From an uncultured Pelagibacteraceae bacterium (GTDB lineage Bacteria > Pseudomonadota > Alphaproteobacteria > Pelagibacterales > Pelagibacteraceae): a DNA stretch of 64,000 nt. The notes beneath the pieces are model-generated. The model was given only the letters and a program-made list of their open reading frames with translations. It was not told the origin of the DNA and did not search any database. Positions 1-8,982 of the stretch are shown here, piece by piece. The DNA is taken from assembly GCA_902566755.1 (NCBI GenBank), contig CACFJR010000002.1:17038-81037 (forward strand). Reading direction: 5' to 3'. Each line of letters begins with the position of its first letter. Positions within the stretch are counted from its first letter, which is position 1. A program made the position numbers and the translations under genes.

Positions 1-481
1 ATTCAAAAAAGCTGTGCAAGAAAAAGAAGATCATCTTTCATTTCCTGATCTTATTTTTGTTGATGGAGGAAAAGGTCAATATTCAGTAGCAAGAGAGACA
101 TTAAATGAACTTGGACTTCATGATATTCCACTAATAGCGATTGCTAAAGGGAAGTTTAGAAATAGTGGAAATGAAACTTTTTTTCATAATGGGAAAGAAT
201 ATAAGTTTTCAAAAAATGACCCTACTCTATTTTTTCTTCAAAGAATAAGGGATGAGTCCCACAGGTTTGCGATTAGCGCTCACAGAGCTCGAAGAAAAAA
301 AGGTATAAGTAAATCTTTATTGGATCAAATAGAAGGTATAGGATCAATTAGAAAAAGAGCTTTGCTTAACCATTTTGGTTCAGCAAGAGCAGTGGAGTCT
401 GCTAGTTTGGATGAGATTAAGTCAGTGGAAGGAGTTGAGGAAAAAGTTGCAAAAAAGATATATAATTTCTTCCACGAATGA
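1..481 (+). CDS. uvrC: UvrABC system protein C, C-terminal part (gene enters from the left)
   Basis: Partial gene: the reading frame is open from base 2, so the start lies outside the window and about 159 C-terminal residues are visible. UvrC makes the two incisions of nucleotide excision repair with UvrA and UvrB. The visible part carries the core of the RNase H-like nuclease domain that makes the 5' incision ([12 protein letters not shown], then a conserved [11 protein letters not shown] stretch). It ends with a helix-hairpin-helix DNA-binding tail ([18 protein letters not shown]). The stop overlaps the start of pgsA as ATGA, so the two are probably co-transcribed. An internal GTG near base 14 is not a start, because conserved UvrC sequence continues upstream of it. 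Confidence 0.95.
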   Translation, partial: FKKAVQEKEDHLSFPDLIFVDGGKGQYSVARETLNELGLHDIPLIAIAKGKFRNSGNETFFHNGKEYKFSKNDPTLFFLQRIRDESHRFAISAHRARRKKGISKSLLDQIEGIGSIRKRALLNHFGSARAVESASLDEIKSVEGVEEKVAKKIYNFFHE

Positions 482-1059
482 AAATAAAATTTCCTAATTA
501 CCTAACGATTGGACGAATTATAATAGTTCCGGTTTTTGTTTTAACATATTACCTACCCGGATTTTACGGAGATATAATTCCATTTACTTTATTTGTTATT
601 GCATCTTTTACTGATTTTTTGGATGGCCTTCTTGCAAGATTGTACAAAGAGGAGTCTAAACTTGGAGAACTCTTAGATCCTATAGCAGATAAAATTATTG
701 TGGCAACAGCACTTATTTTACTCGTAATGGATGGAACAATAAAAAATTATGAGGTAATTGCAGCAATAATTATTTTAACTCGTGAAATTTTAATTTCAGG
801 ACTGAGAGAATTTTTAGCAAAAGGACAAGTGAATTTACCAGTATCAGGATTAGCTAAATTAAAAACTTTCTTACAGATGTTTTCAATATCATTACTTTTA
901 ACTGGTGAAACTGGAAATAAAATAATTAATTTTCAAGACTATAACGCGCAAACTATTGGTATTATATTGTTATGGCTTTCAGCTTTTATCACCTTGTATA
1001 CAGCTTATGATTATCTGAGAAAAGGCATTGATCACGCAATATCAGAAGACAACAAATAA
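478..1059 (+). CDS. pgsA: CDP-diacylglycerol-glycerol-3-phosphate 3-phosphatidyltransferase
   Basis: Inner-membrane enzyme that makes phosphatidylglycerophosphate from CDP-diacylglycerol and glycerol-3-phosphate, the committed step to phosphatidylglycerol and cardiolipin. The 193-residue protein has the full CDP-alcohol phosphotransferase signature: DG, two residues, AR, eight residues, G, three residues, D, three residues, D (within DFLDGLLAR and GELLDPIAD, about residues 46-70). Several hydrophobic helices surround it. Length is typical. It is translationally coupled to uvrC by a 4-base overlap, a common alphaproteobacterial arrangement. Its stop codon abuts the stop codon of the convergent ilvE with no spacer. 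Confidence 0.95.
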   Translation: MKIKFPNYLTIGRIIIVPVFVLTYYLPGFYGDIIPFTLFVIASFTDFLDGLLARLYKEESKLGELLDPIADKIIVATALILLVMDGTIKNYEVIAAIIILTREILISGLREFLAKGQVNLPVSGLAKLKTFLQMFSISLLLTGETGNKIINFQDYNAQTIGIILLWLSAFITLYTAYDYLRKGIDHAISEDNK

Positions 1060-1941
1060 TTAAGCTGCAATTTTTTTTCTAACGAAAGATTGATAACTAT
1101 CCGATAAATCTATTATTGTTTTGCAAACTTTAAAAGAATGATTTGATATTTTTGAAACAGGTGTTACCTCTGCTGCAGTTCCTGTTAAGAAGCATCCTAC
1201 AAAATCCTTTAATTCGTTGGGTGAGATTTTTCTCTCAATAACTTTGATATTTTTAGATTTTGCAATTTCAATCACGGTTCTTCTAGTAATTCCATCTAAG
1301 AATGAGTCTGGTACTGGAGTATGTAGTTCCCCTTTAGTATCCTTGAAAAAAATATTTGCACCAGTTGCTTCTGCAACATTTCCCTCGTGATCTAACATTA
1401 GAGAGTCTGTGTAACCTTGTCTCTCTGCCTCGTGCTTTGACAAAGTGCAAATCATGTAAAGTCCTGAGGCTTTTGTATCCCATGGTATTGAGTCAGGAGA
1501 AGGTCTTCTCCAATTTGATATATTTAACTTAATACCTTCAGTTTTAAGTTTAGGATCAAAATAAGATCCCCACTCCCAAGTCGCAATGGCCACATGAATT
1601 TTTGTTTGTTGAGCCGAGATTGCCATCATCTCACTTCCTCTCCAAGCTACAGGTCTTACATAGCCATTTTTTACATTTTGAGCTGATACAATTTTTTTTG
1701 TTGCAATATTTATGTCGCCCTCAGAATAAGGAATTTCAAAACCCATTCTTTTTGCTGAATAAAAAAATCTTGAAGTATGTTCCTCAAGTTTAAAAATATT
1801 CCCGTCATAAACTCTTTCACCTTCAAATACACAACTTCCATAATGTAAACCATGACTTAAAACATGTAGCTTTACATCAGACCAATCAACTAAGTCTGAA
1901 TTGTACCATATTTTACCGTCTCTTTTATCGTAAGGAATCAT
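1060..1941 (-). CDS. ilvE: Branched-chain amino acid aminotransferase (class IV)
   Basis: PLP-dependent enzyme for the last step of valine, leucine and isoleucine synthesis and the first step of their breakdown. The 293 residues match the fold-type IV family: HGLHYGSCVFEGERVY near residues 30-45, the Schiff-base lysine at about K157 (PWDTKASGLY), and the phosphate-binding region ADATGANIFF-like (AEATGANIFF, near 190). D-amino acid aminotransferases and aminodeoxychorismate lyase share the fold, but the HYGSCVFEG start and the length favour IlvE. The gene is divergent from the MarR-type regulator across 65 AT-rich bases. The start has no Shine-Dalgarno sequence. Confidence 0.93.
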   Translation of the reverse strand: MIPYDKRDGKIWYNSDLVDWSDVKLHVLSHGLHYGSCVFEGERVYDGNIFKLEEHTSRFFYSAKRMGFEIPYSEGDINIATKKIVSAQNVKNGYVRPVAWRGSEMMAISAQQTKIHVAIATWEWGSYFDPKLKTEGIKLNISNWRRPSPDSIPWDTKASGLYMICTLSKHEAERQGYTDSLMLDHEGNVAEATGANIFFKDTKGELHTPVPDSFLDGITRRTVIEIAKSKNIKVIERKISPNELKDFVGCFLTGTAAEVTPVSKISNHSFKVCKTIIDLSDSYQSFVRKKIAA

Positions 1942-2006
1942 ATTAAAAAGATTTATTTATAAAAAATATATTCCTATATATAATATGTCAATATAACTTA
2001 CCAATT

Positions 2007-2450
2007 ATGAAAAATCTTCTTTACCTAAAAGATGAACAATTAAAAGGTTTTATTGAAAAAATCTTTGTTGGTTACAGGGAAACATTTAACGATTCAAAAA
2101 AAGTACTTAAAAAATACAATTTAGGAACTGCTCATCATAAAGCTCTGCATTTGATATCATTTTATGATGGGATAACTATTACTCAATTACTTAACAAGCT
2201 AAATGTAACAAAACAAAGTTTAAATAGAGTTATAAATGATTTAAAAAAATTAAATTATCTAGAATTTAAAAAGGATACTAAGGACACAAGAGTAAAACAT
2301 ATTTTTTTGAATGATAAAGGTAAGAAAATATTTGATGAAATTTTTTTATCTCAAAAAAAAAGGATTTATAAAGCATTACTTAACTCAAGTTCAAAAGAAG
2401 TAATAAATTTTGAAATAGTTTTAAAAAGAATAATAGATGGAAAGTTTTAA
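2007..2450 (+). CDS. MarR-family transcriptional regulator
   Basis: A 147-residue winged-helix DNA-binding protein. Residues about 45-105 show the MarR order: a helix (AHHKALHLISFYDG), a helix-turn-helix (ITQLLNKLNVTKQSLNRVI), then a charged wing (KKDTKDTRVKHIFL) and a C-terminal helix. The 3' end overlaps the response regulator gene by 14 bases, so it heads a probable three-gene operon marR-ompR-envZ. The ligand is unknown. The shared intergenic region with ilvE is a natural place for its operator, but the sequence there is low-complexity AT and no convincing operator can be picked by eye. Confidence 0.9.
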   Translation: MKNLLYLKDEQLKGFIEKIFVGYRETFNDSKKVLKKYNLGTAHHKALHLISFYDGITITQLLNKLNVTKQSLNRVINDLKKLNYLEFKKDTKDTRVKHIFLNDKGKKIFDEIFLSQKKRIYKALLNSSSKEVINFEIVLKRIIDGKF

Positions 2451-3114
2451 ATCTCATATTTTAGTAATTGATGATGACGAGGGAATAAGGTCATTACTTA
2501 AACAATTTTTAAATGAAAACGGGTATTTAGTAAATACAGCCTCAAATGCATTAGATGCGAAAGAAAAGATTTCAATAATAAAATTTGATCTTTTGGTCTT
2601 AGATATAATGATGCCTGGTAAGAGTGGGTTAGAATTTATTTCTGAAAATAAAAATAATTTAAATGTGCCAATCATTTTACTTACGGCTAAAGGAGAAGCG
2701 AGTGAAAGAGTTGAAGGGTTAGAAACAGGTGCAGATGATTACTTGCCGAAACCTTTTGAACCTAAGGAACTTTTATTAAGGATTAATAATATCTTAAAAA
2801 AAACTAAAAAAGTTAATCTTAAACACGTCCTTGAATTCGGCTCAATTAAAATAGATTTAAATAAGTTGATGATTACCAATCAAAATAGTAATTTTAAAAT
2901 TAACAATACTGAAAAAACAATTTTAGAAAAAATGATAAATAATCCTGGTAAAATATTTTCAAGAATTGATATTGGTAATTTAATTAAAATCGATAAAGAA
3001 AGATCAATTGATGTAATTATTACTAGGCTCAGAAAAAAAATTGAGACAAATCCAAAAAATCCAAAATACTTACAAACAATTAGAGGTTCAGGCTATGTTC
3101 TCTGGGTTGAGTAG
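2437..3114 (+). CDS. ompR: OmpR-type response regulator
   Basis: A 225-residue two-domain transcription factor. The receiver domain has the acidic pair at D12-D14, phospho-acceptor D56 (LLVLDIMMPG), T83 and K105 (PKPFEP). The C-terminal half is a winged-helix OmpR/PhoB effector domain ending in QTIRGSGYVLWVE. It overlaps MarR upstream and the histidine kinase downstream, so the kinase is its obvious partner. Assignment to OmpR rather than another subfamily rests on the EnvZ-like kinase and the ilvE-marR-ompR-envZ neighbourhood. The target genes are not visible here. Confidence 0.88.
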   Translation: MESFKSHILVIDDDEGIRSLLKQFLNENGYLVNTASNALDAKEKISIIKFDLLVLDIMMPGKSGLEFISENKNNLNVPIILLTAKGEASERVEGLETGADDYLPKPFEPKELLLRINNILKKTKKVNLKHVLEFGSIKIDLNKLMITNQNSNFKINNTEKTILEKMINNPGKIFSRIDIGNLIKIDKERSIDVIITRLRKKIETNPKNPKYLQTIRGSGYVLWVE

Positions 3115-4408
3115 TTATATCAAAATGTTACTTCCAAAAAGACTTTTTTATAGAGCATTACTAATTGTAGCTGCACCAGTAATAATATTGCAAATTATTA
3201 TATCGATTGTTTTTTTTGATAGCCTCTGGATAAAAACTAATAAAGGGATGACCAGGGCTTTAGTAGGTGAAATTAAGTTTTTTATAGATGCTTACGAAAA
3301 TGAGGAATATGAAAAAGATAATTTGATTAAACTATTTAAAGAACATCATAATTTTAATGTGAAGTTTCAGACATTTGGGGATATTCCAGAAACAGATATG
3401 GAAAGATGGTTTAGTCCCATGGATAGAACTCTGAGAAGAGAATTGAAAAATAAATTTAATAATTATTGGTTTGATACAACTACGTATAAAGAATTAATTG
3501 AGTTGAAGATTGAATATCTTAATGGTTATTTTGAATTTTTAATTCCAAAGAATAGAGTCACTAATACATCAGCTAGATTATTTGCGTTATGGATAACATT
3601 CCCAGCATTTTTGTTAATTACAATCGCTCTAATCTTCTTAAAAAATCAAACTCGTCCAATAATTAATTTAGCAAAAGCATCAGAAAAATTTGGCAGAGGT
3701 GAAGATGTTGAGGAGTTTAGACCTTCGGGTGCTCTGGAGATAAGACAAGCTGGTTTTGAGTTTGAAAGAATGAGAAAGAGAATATTGAGACACTTAAACC
3801 AAAGATCTGAAATGCTTTCAGGTATAAGCCATGACTTGAGAACGCCACTCACTAGAATTAAACTTCAACTTGCTCTAATAAAAGACGAAAAGATTTCAAG
3901 TAAATTATCTGAAGATGTGGAGGATATGGAAAAAATGTTAAATGAATACCTTCAATTTACTAGCTCTACATCATCTGAAAAAACTGAACTTTTTGATATT
4001 TCAAAATTACTTAATCATTCAATTATGAAATATGAGAATAACAATATTACTTCTAATATAGAGCAAGAGATTTTTTTTAATGGAAGAAAGAGTTTAATAA
4101 ATAGATGCATAGATAACTTAATTAATAATTCCCTTAAATACTCAAATAAAGTTTTGGTAAATTTAAAAAAGATTCATAAAAGCTTGATAATTACTGTTGA
4201 TGACGACGGTCCTGGAATAGCTGAGAGTGAATATGAAAACGTTTTTAAACCATTTTACAAAATAAATAAAGGAAGAGGTGATTCTAAGTCTAGTGTTGGC
4301 TTGGGTTTATCAATCTCATCAGATGTAGTGAGATCCCACGGGGGTAGTATTACATTAGATAAATCTAGTCTTGGCGGTTTAAGGGTTAAGATCTCTTTGC
4401 CTTTTTAA
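3095..4408 (+). CDS. envZ: EnvZ-like sensor histidine kinase
   Basis: Membrane sensor kinase partnering the preceding regulator. With the start at the ATG inside the end of ompR it has 437 residues: a transmembrane helix at about 18-43, a periplasmic region to about 160, a second helix at about 160-182, HAMP at 183-235, an H box with H246 (GISHDLRTPLTR), an N box (INNSLKY) and a G box (DDGPGI, GLGLSI). A longer in-frame start at 3041 would add residues with no membrane character. An ATG at 3125 is also possible; 3095 was chosen because AGAGG lies upstream. The 3' end overlaps the convergent ubiK by 23 bases. Confidence 0.9.
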   Translation: MFSGLSSYIKMLLPKRLFYRALLIVAAPVIILQIIISIVFFDSLWIKTNKGMTRALVGEIKFFIDAYENEEYEKDNLIKLFKEHHNFNVKFQTFGDIPETDMERWFSPMDRTLRRELKNKFNNYWFDTTTYKELIELKIEYLNGYFEFLIPKNRVTNTSARLFALWITFPAFLLITIALIFLKNQTRPIINLAKASEKFGRGEDVEEFRPSGALEIRQAGFEFERMRKRILRHLNQRSEMLSGISHDLRTPLTRIKLQLALIKDEKISSKLSEDVEDMEKMLNEYLQFTSSTSSEKTELFDISKLLNHSIMKYENNNITSNIEQEIFFNGRKSLINRCIDNLINNSLKYSNKVLVNLKKIHKSLIITVDDDGPGIAESEYENVFKPFYKINKGRGDSKSSVGLGLSISSDVVRSHGGSITLDKSSLGGLRVKISLPF

Positions 4409-4628
4409 TTTTTTTAGACTTTAAAGTTCTGATTTCCTTTTCTAATTTTTCTATTCGTTTTTTTAATACCTCAGTTTCCTCTTTTGTAGAAATCTTCATT
4501 CTTAAAACAATTTCATCCCTTTGAGATCTTACAATATTGACGATTTCTTCGCTTAAATCTTTATAAGATATAATTCCTTGTTCAAATAATTTTGCAAATT
4601 TTTCAATGATAAATTTAGACTTTGACAT
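4386..4628 (-). CDS. ubiK: UbiK-like accessory factor (BMFP family)
   Basis: An 80-residue protein with an amphipathic N-terminal helix followed by a coiled coil (EVLKKRIEKLEKEIRTLKSK, residues about 53-72) and a lysine-rich tail. This is the layout of the membrane fusogenic BMFP/UbiK family, which assists the late, O2-dependent ubiquinone synthesis complex in proteobacteria. The neighbourhood supports this, since a small BMFP gene divergent from lgt is common in alphaproteobacteria. The role is inferred from family and context; coiled-coil proteins this small can mislead. The end of the gene lies antisense inside the envZ 3' end. Confidence 0.75.
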   Translation of the reverse strand: MSKSKFIIEKFAKLFEQGIISYKDLSEEIVNIVRSQRDEIVLRMKISTKEETEVLKKRIEKLEKEIRTLKSKKIKKAKRS

Positions 4629-4672
4629 ATTTTTTTTTTTTACGATAGTATATCTTATATTTCATTTTTATA

Positions 4673-5437
4673 ATGTTTGTAAATAATCTAGATCCTGTCG
4701 CGTTTGAATTTTTATCCTTTCAAATAAGGTGGTATTCATTAGCATATATTTTTGGTTTTTTGATAGGTTGGTTTTACATCAAGAATTTCTCAACTAAAGA
4801 TTTGAGGGAAAAAACTTTAATCGACGATTTTATCACTTATCTAATTTTAGGAGTAATTATTGGTGGTAGGCTAGGCTACGTAATTTTTTACAATTTTTTT
4901 TATTATTTAAGTCATCCTTTTGAAATATTTTTTATTTGGCAAGGTGGTATGTCTTTCCACGGTGGCTTGCTGGGTGTTTGCCTAGCCACTTATATATTTA
5001 CTCAAAAATATAATTTAAATTTTTTTAGATATACAGATTTGGTATCCCTTGTGGCACCGATAGGAATTTTTTTAGGTAGGATTGCAAATTTTATAAATTC
5101 TGAGCTTTACGGCAAAGAAACTGATTTTATTTTTTCAGTTAATTTTACTAAGGTAGATAATCTTTTAAGACATCCTTCGCAATTATACGAAAGTTTTTTT
5201 GAAGGTATTGTTTTGTTCATAATTTTAAATTTCCTTTGGAAAAAATTTTCAGAAATTCCTGGAATAATATCATCACTTTTTTTAATTTTTTATTCCCTTT
5301 TTAGATTTATAATTGAGTTTACAAGGGAGCCCGATGCCCATCTAGGTATCTTAATGAATATTTTTACATACGGGCAAATGTTATCAATTGTATTTTTTAT
5401 TTCTGGAGTAATACTTTTTAAATTTGTAAAAAAATGA
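4673..5437 (+). CDS. lgt: Prolipoprotein diacylglyceryl transferase
   Basis: Inner-membrane enzyme that moves diacylglycerol from phosphatidylglycerol to the lipobox cysteine of prolipoproteins, the first maturation step. The 254 residues are mostly transmembrane. They contain the family motifs GGRLGYVIFY, GGMSFHGGLLG, the Lgt signature GRIANFINSELYGK with its essential arginine, and HPSQLYESFFEG. Length is normal. It begins a tight plus-strand run lgt-midA-pgeF-prs. The next maturation enzyme, lspA, and a candidate substrate lipoprotein are also in this window near 55-56 kb. Confidence 0.97.
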   Translation: MFVNNLDPVAFEFLSFQIRWYSLAYIFGFLIGWFYIKNFSTKDLREKTLIDDFITYLILGVIIGGRLGYVIFYNFFYYLSHPFEIFFIWQGGMSFHGGLLGVCLATYIFTQKYNLNFFRYTDLVSLVAPIGIFLGRIANFINSELYGKETDFIFSVNFTKVDNLLRHPSQLYESFFEGIVLFIILNFLWKKFSEIPGIISSLFLIFYSLFRFIIEFTREPDAHLGILMNIFTYGQMLSIVFFISGVILFKFVKK

Positions 5438-6483
5438 TCACTAAGGCTCAATCACTAGATAATTTTATTGATAAATCTCTTTATGAAAAAAATAAAGGTT
5501 ATTATCAAAGAAAAGTAGAATTTGGTCGAAGAGGAGATTTTATTACATCTCCAGGAATTTCAAAACTTTTTTCTGAAATGATTGCTATTTGGGCTGTATC
5601 ATTTTGGGAAAATTTAAATAAACCAGAAAAAATCAATTTAGTAGAATTGGGGGCAGGAAATGGGGAGCTCATAGAAGTCTTAATTAATTCATTGAATAAA
5701 TTAGAAATTGTAAAAGGTAAATTCAAATTTTTTATTTTTGAAAAAAGCATGTCTCTTAAAAAATTACAAAAAAAAAAGTTTTCAAAAAGTGTTAAGTGGT
5801 TGGATAATTTTGATAAATTACCAAATTTTCCAACTATATTTTTGGCCAACGAATTTTTTGATGCTTTGCCAATAAAGCAGTTTATTAAAATAAATGAAGA
5901 TTGGTATGAAAATTATGTATTATTAAATAAAACTGGAAAATTCTCTCTTGAGAAGAAAAAAGTCACTAAAAAAAAGATGGAGAAAATTTTTAATCAAGGG
6001 ATCGATAAAAATCAAAATTTTGTAGAATTTTCACCTTTAATGGTCAAATATCTAAAAAGTATTTGTAAAAAAATCAAATCTTCTGCGGGGGGTATTTTAT
6101 TAATTGATTATGGTACCTCTGACAAAAAAATGTACGATAGTTTACAAGGGATTAAAAATCATAAAAAAGTAAATATTTTTGATGACTACCAAAACATTGA
6201 TATAACTCATCATATAAATTTTAACTTTATCAGACGAATTGTTAATTTAAATGGATTAAAAGTTGGTGGTATTACCAATCAAGGAAGTTTTTTAAAAAAC
6301 ATGGGAATAGATTTAAGAGCTGAAATATTATCGAAAAAAATGAGTTTCCTAAAAAAAACAGATCTTTACACAAGAATAAGAAGGCTAACTCACAAAGATG
6401 AGATGGGTGAATTGTTTAAAGTAATGTTCGTAACTACGAAGGATAACAATTTTAAGACAGGATTTAATGACATTAAAATCTAA
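5434..6483 (+). CDS. MidA/NDUFAF7-family SAM-dependent methyltransferase
   Basis: A 349-residue protein of the MidA (NDUFAF7, former DUF185) family. The N-terminal region has the family's DFITSPGISKLFSEMIAIW motif, followed by a Rossmann methyltransferase core with the SAM-binding LVELGAGNGEL (about residues 69-79), then FLANEFFDALPIKQF. The mitochondrial member methylates an arginine of a complex I subunit. A similar role in complex I assembly is possible here but is inferred. It overlaps lgt by 4 bases and pgeF by 17 bases, matching the conserved lgt-midA-pgeF cluster. Confidence 0.87.
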   Translation: MITKAQSLDNFIDKSLYEKNKGYYQRKVEFGRRGDFITSPGISKLFSEMIAIWAVSFWENLNKPEKINLVELGAGNGELIEVLINSLNKLEIVKGKFKFFIFEKSMSLKKLQKKKFSKSVKWLDNFDKLPNFPTIFLANEFFDALPIKQFIKINEDWYENYVLLNKTGKFSLEKKKVTKKKMEKIFNQGIDKNQNFVEFSPLMVKYLKSICKKIKSSAGGILLIDYGTSDKKMYDSLQGIKNHKKVNIFDDYQNIDITHHINFNFIRRIVNLNGLKVGGITNQGSFLKNMGIDLRAEILSKKMSFLKKTDLYTRIRRLTHKDEMGELFKVMFVTTKDNNFKTGFNDIKI

Positions 6484-7222
6484 AAAATTAGTAAAGTTTA
6501 AAAATGTGTCACATGGTTTTTTTGGAAAAAGAGGAGGAGTATCAAATGGAATTTATAGTGCCTTAAATTGCGGCCCTGGTTCTAATGATAAAATTTCTAA
6601 TGTTAAAAAAAATTTAAAAATTGTTTCAAAAAAGTTTAAAGTTTCTTCAAAAAACCTAATATTGCTTAAACAAACACATAGTAACAAATGTCACTTTATT
6701 CTGAAAAGACCCTCAAAAAAACTTATCGGAGATGGCTTGATTACAACAAAGAAAAATTTAGCTTTAGGTATTTTAACTGCTGATTGTGCTCCAGTTCTTA
6801 TTTATGACAAAAAATTGCCAATGATTGCAGCTATACATGTTGGCTGGAAGGGTGCTTTTAAAAATATTCTAAAAAAGTGTATAAAATTTATGATTAAAAA
6901 AGGCTCTGAAAACCAAAATATTTCTGTAGTCATAGGTCCATCAATATTTAGGGAAAACTATGAGGTAAAGAGGAATTTTATGAGAAAATTTTTAAACCTT
7001 AATAGTCGAAATCGTAAATTTTTTTACTTAAAAAAAACTAAAATTTTTTTTAATTTAAAAGAATTTATCAAATCTCAGTTAAGATCATTAAAGATTAATA
7101 ATATAGATATAATTAACAAAGATACTTTCAAAAATGATAGTGAATTCTTTAGTGCTAGGAGAGCTTTAAAAAATAAAGAGAACGATTATGGTAGAAATAT
7201 ATCTATAATTATGCTTAAATAA
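6467..7222 (+). CDS. pgeF: PgeF/YfiH-family protein (multicopper polyphenol oxidase fold)
   Basis: A 251-residue single-domain member of the PgeF/YfiH/LACC1 family. The three metal ligands are visible: His in QTHSN (about residue 67), Cys in TADCAPV and His in HVGWKGA. Known members act as purine nucleoside phosphorylases, adenosine deaminases or peptidoglycan-editing factors, so older laccase labels should be treated with caution. The first residues overlap the midA end by 17 bases, and the TRGGVS-like region (GKRGGVSNGIYSALN) is intact. It lies 14 bases upstream of prs. Confidence 0.88.
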   Translation: MTLKSKKLVKFKNVSHGFFGKRGGVSNGIYSALNCGPGSNDKISNVKKNLKIVSKKFKVSSKNLILLKQTHSNKCHFILKRPSKKLIGDGLITTKKNLALGILTADCAPVLIYDKKLPMIAAIHVGWKGAFKNILKKCIKFMIKKGSENQNISVVIGPSIFRENYEVKRNFMRKFLNLNSRNRKFFYLKKTKIFFNLKEFIKSQLRSLKINNIDIINKDTFKNDSEFFSARRALKNKENDYGRNISIIMLK

Positions 7223-7236
7223 CTTTTTTCTAAAAA

Positions 7237-8169
7237 ATGAAACTTCTCACAGGGAACAGCAATAAAAATCTCAGTTCGAAAATTGCAAAGTATCTTAAAG
7301 AAAAACTTGTAAATTCTAATATAAGGAAATTTAAAGACGGTGAAATTTATGTAGAGATAAATGAAAACATAAGAGGTAATAATATTTTTTTCATTCAGTC
7401 AGTATCCTCCCCAGCAAATGACAATTTAATGGAGATGTTACTTTGCATAGATGCTCTAAAAAGATCATCTGCTAAAAATATTACGGCAGTGATTCCTTAT
7501 TTTGGTTACGCAAGACAAGATAGAAAAGTGGTACCTAGAACTTCAATTTCTGCAAAACTAGTTTCAAATTTAATTACAAAAGCAGGGGCTGATAGAGTTG
7601 TCACAGTAGATTTGCATGCTGGTCAAATTCAAGGTTTTTTTGATATTCCGGTAGATAACCTTTTTACAACACCGTTATTTGCAAGACATATTAAGAAAAA
7701 AATTAAAAGTAAAAATATAATTTGTGTTGCGCCTGACGTCGGAGGAGTTGAACGAACAAGAGCCCTAGGAAGAAATTTAAATGTAGGACTTGCAATTATT
7801 GACAAAAGAAGACCAAAGCCTGGTCAATCTCAAGTCATGAATGTAATTGGAGATGTGAAAGGAAAAACTTGCATAATAAATGATGACATAATTGACTCTG
7901 GTGGAACAATCATAAATGCTGCTAAGGCTCTTAAACAAAGAGGTGCAAAAGACGTTTATGTTTATATTACTCACGGTGTTTTAAGTGGAGATGCTGTGAA
8001 AGCTATTAAAAATTCTCCGATCAAAAAACTTGTTATTACAGACACAATTAATAATGAGAATAAAGTAAGATCCGCAAAAAATATTGAAATTTTGTCAATA
8101 TCTAACTTAATGGGTGAAGCAATTAGAAGAATATCAAATTCTACATCTGTTTCATTTTTGTTTAAATAA
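7237..8169 (+). CDS. prs: Ribose-phosphate diphosphokinase (PRPP synthetase)
   Basis: Transfers pyrophosphate from ATP to ribose-5-phosphate to give PRPP, the precursor for purines, pyrimidines, histidine, tryptophan and NAD. The 310 residues are full length. Diagnostic segments are the FKDGEIYVEI start region, PYFGYARQDRK (the ATP/flexible loop), VDLHAGQIQGFFDIPVDNL, VAPDVGGVERTRALG and the PRPP-binding loop NDDIIDSGGTI. It sits just downstream of pgeF and 45 bases before rplY; prs-rplY-pth-ychF is a classic bacterial run. Confidence 0.97.
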   Translation: MKLLTGNSNKNLSSKIAKYLKEKLVNSNIRKFKDGEIYVEINENIRGNNIFFIQSVSSPANDNLMEMLLCIDALKRSSAKNITAVIPYFGYARQDRKVVPRTSISAKLVSNLITKAGADRVVTVDLHAGQIQGFFDIPVDNLFTTPLFARHIKKKIKSKNIICVAPDVGGVERTRALGRNLNVGLAIIDKRRPKPGQSQVMNVIGDVKGKTCIINDDIIDSGGTIINAAKALKQRGAKDVYVYITHGVLSGDAVKAIKNSPIKKLVITDTINNENKVRSAKNIEILSISNLMGEAIRRISNSTSVSFLFK

Positions 8170-8214
8170 TTTACTTGTTTTATTAACTAACTTGAGTTAA
8201 AACGCTTTTTCTCT

Positions 8215-8955
8215 ATGAATACGATTGATGCAAGTTTAAGAAATACTAAAACTTCTGGTGAAGTAAATAAACTTAGATCAGAAGGTAATGTTCCTGGCAT
8301 AGTCTATGGTGGAAAATCTGAAACTCAAAAAATATCTATTTCAAAAAAATTATTGAAAAATCTTATTGAGAAAGAGAACTTTTTATCAAGTATTTTAAAT
8401 TTAAAAATTGATGGCAAAGATGAAAATGTTTTACCTAAAGAAATTTCTTACGATATATTAACTGATGATCCAATCCATATTGACTTTTTAAGAATCGTAA
8501 AAGGTTCAAGTGTCATAATTGAAATACCGGTAAATTTTATTAATACAGAAAAATCTCCTGGTTTGAAAAGAGGTGGTGTATTAAATATAGTTCGTAGGAA
8601 AGTTGAGCTTAAATGTCCATCTGAAAATATTCCAAGTGAATTGGTTGTTGATTTAGATGGAGTTGATATAGGACATTCTTTTAAAATTTCTTCAATTAAA
8701 CTTCCTGAAAATGTTGAACCAACTATTCGTGGTAGAGATTTTGTGATCGCAACTGTAGCAGCACCAACGGTTATTAAAGAACCAGAAAAACCAGCAGAGA
8801 CAGAAGAAGGAGCAGAAGGTGCGGAAGCAGCTGCTGCAACTGGTGAAGGAGCTACAGAAACTGGTGATGCAAAAGATGCTAAAGGGGCTGAGGGTGAGAA
8901 AAAAGAAGCTGATAAAAAAGAGGACCCAAAAAAAGGTCAGCCTGAAAAAAAATAA
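8215..8955 (+). CDS. rplY: Large ribosomal subunit protein bL25 (Ctc form)
   Basis: Binds 5S rRNA in the 50S central protuberance. The 246-residue protein is the long Ctc form: an L25 N-terminal domain (residues about 1-90, including VPGIVYGGK), then a TL5-type beta domain to about 180 (KRGGVLNIVRR, PSENIPSELVVDLDGVDIG). After that comes a low-complexity tail of about 60 residues rich in E, A, G and K, presumably disordered. Tails of this type are common on alphaproteobacterial L25. A short inverted repeat (TTAACT, 6-base loop, AGTTAA) precedes the gene, but nothing ties it to regulation. Confidence 0.95.
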   Translation: MNTIDASLRNTKTSGEVNKLRSEGNVPGIVYGGKSETQKISISKKLLKNLIEKENFLSSILNLKIDGKDENVLPKEISYDILTDDPIHIDFLRIVKGSSVIIEIPVNFINTEKSPGLKRGGVLNIVRRKVELKCPSENIPSELVVDLDGVDIGHSFKISSIKLPENVEPTIRGRDFVIATVAAPTVIKEPEKPAETEEGAEGAEAAAATGEGATETGDAKDAKGAEGEKKEADKKEDPKKGQPEKK

Positions 8956-8982
8956 TATACAATTGAAGAATTTAATTAAATA

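Noticed and set aside
8187..8204. Inverted repeat TTAACT, 6 bases, AGTTAA before rplY as an L25 autoregulatory leader
   Set aside because: Six A/T-rich pairs are weak, no U run or 5S-like motif follows, and such repeats are expected by chance.
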